NCBI GenBank assembly: GCA_008729055.1
Contig: SDUX01000002.1
Location: 5,421,874-5,485,873 of the forward strand
Source: Pyropia haitanensis
Taxonomy: Eukaryota; Rhodophyta; Bangiophyceae; Bangiales; Bangiaceae
DNA: 64,000 nucleotides
Direction of reading: 5' to 3'
A program made the translations under genes and the position numbers. The notes below the pieces were generated by a model, which had not been told where the DNA came from, searched no databases, and saw only the letters and a program-made list of their open reading frames with translations. Shown piece by piece: positions 63,784 through 64,000 of the stretch. Each line of letters opens with the position of its first letter. Position 1 is the first letter of the stretch.

Positions 63784-64000
63784 TCATGGATTTTGTCCTT
63801 TGCTCTCCGCAATTCTGTACTCAACTACAACATTCCGACAGCCGTGTTGCGACCCCGCGCCCTCGCCCTCGATGCATCGCCTCCTGAGCCTTGGTCTCTG
63901 ACCGAGCCCTGACGAGGACGCGCCGTCTCCGACAACCATCGCGGTGTCACTGGCCTTGGTGTCATTTACGCCCCTGTCCTTCGTTTTGTTCTTGTGCTGC
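63784..64000. other. 3' flank of tRNA-Ser, no gene seen
   Basis: A short T-containing stretch (ATTTTGTCC) directly follows the tRNA but is only TTTT, a weak RNA polymerase III stop. The rest is unremarkable up to the end of the window. Confidence 0.4.

Noticed and set aside
1..64000. CRISPR array, bacterial operons or a plastid/mitochondrial origin
   Set aside because: No regularly spaced direct repeats. The genes have GT-AG introns, Kozak-like starts and nuclear-type targeting peptides, so this is nuclear eukaryotic DNA.

Overview
The window is nuclear DNA from a plastid-bearing eukaryote. The best fit is a red alga of the Bangiophyceae (Porphyra/Pyropia type); the species is inferred. The evidence is: very GC-rich, intron-poor genes with few, short GT-AG introns; abundant long poly-G/poly-C runs and GCC-type triplet repeats; nuclear copies of the cytochrome b6f Rieske protein (petC) with a transit peptide; a plastid-type RsfS; a secreted tyrosinase; and a tRNA-Tyr that carries an extra insertion in the D-loop as well as an anticodon-loop intron, a disruption known from red algal nuclear tRNAs. 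There is no operon structure. Every gene appears to be an independent unit, often divergent or convergent to its neighbour.

Layout. 0-10 kb: tRNA-Tyr(GTA), CPSF73 mRNA 3'-end endonuclease (-), a cysteine-rich DnaJ-type zinc-finger protein (+), an OMA1-like mitochondrial M48 protease (+), a foldback element at 7.2-7.9 kb, and a tyrosinase (-). 10-16 kb: gene-poor, with G-runs, a 23-bp minisatellite and a possible terminal-inverted-repeat element (13.7-15.4 kb). 16-26 kb: a membrane protein of unknown function (+), a CBS-pair protein like CBSX3 (-), STK19 (+) convergent with the RNase P/MRP subunit POP4 (-), then COP9 signalosome subunit 1 (-). 26-36 kb: COG8 of the Golgi tethering complex (+), an alpha/beta hydrolase (+), nicotinate phosphoribosyltransferase (-) divergent from plastid RsfS/Iojap (+). 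36-47 kb: an unrecognised Ser/Gly-rich protein (-), a perfect 1.3-kb inverted duplication holding two identical head-to-head petC genes, and a C2H2 zinc-finger protein (+). 47-64 kb: a NOPCHAP1-like protein (-), COX6B (+), a WRAP53/TCAB1-like WD40 protein (+), a giant low-complexity ORF (+), a GT92-like type II membrane glycosyltransferase (-), and tRNA-Ser(GCT).

Most genes are housekeeping: RNA processing (CPSF73, POP4, WRAP53, NOPCHAP1), organelle function (OMA1, COX6B, PetC, RsfS, CBSX3), trafficking (COG8), protein turnover (CSN1), and NAD salvage (NAPRT). The unusual content is structural: the perfect petC palindrome, a tRNA with two insertions, and at least two conserved genes (STK19, WRAP53) whose reading frame shifts at one long G-tract and shifts back at a second. 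Exon structures below were derived by hand from frame continuity, GT/AG sites and family conservation, without transcript data.
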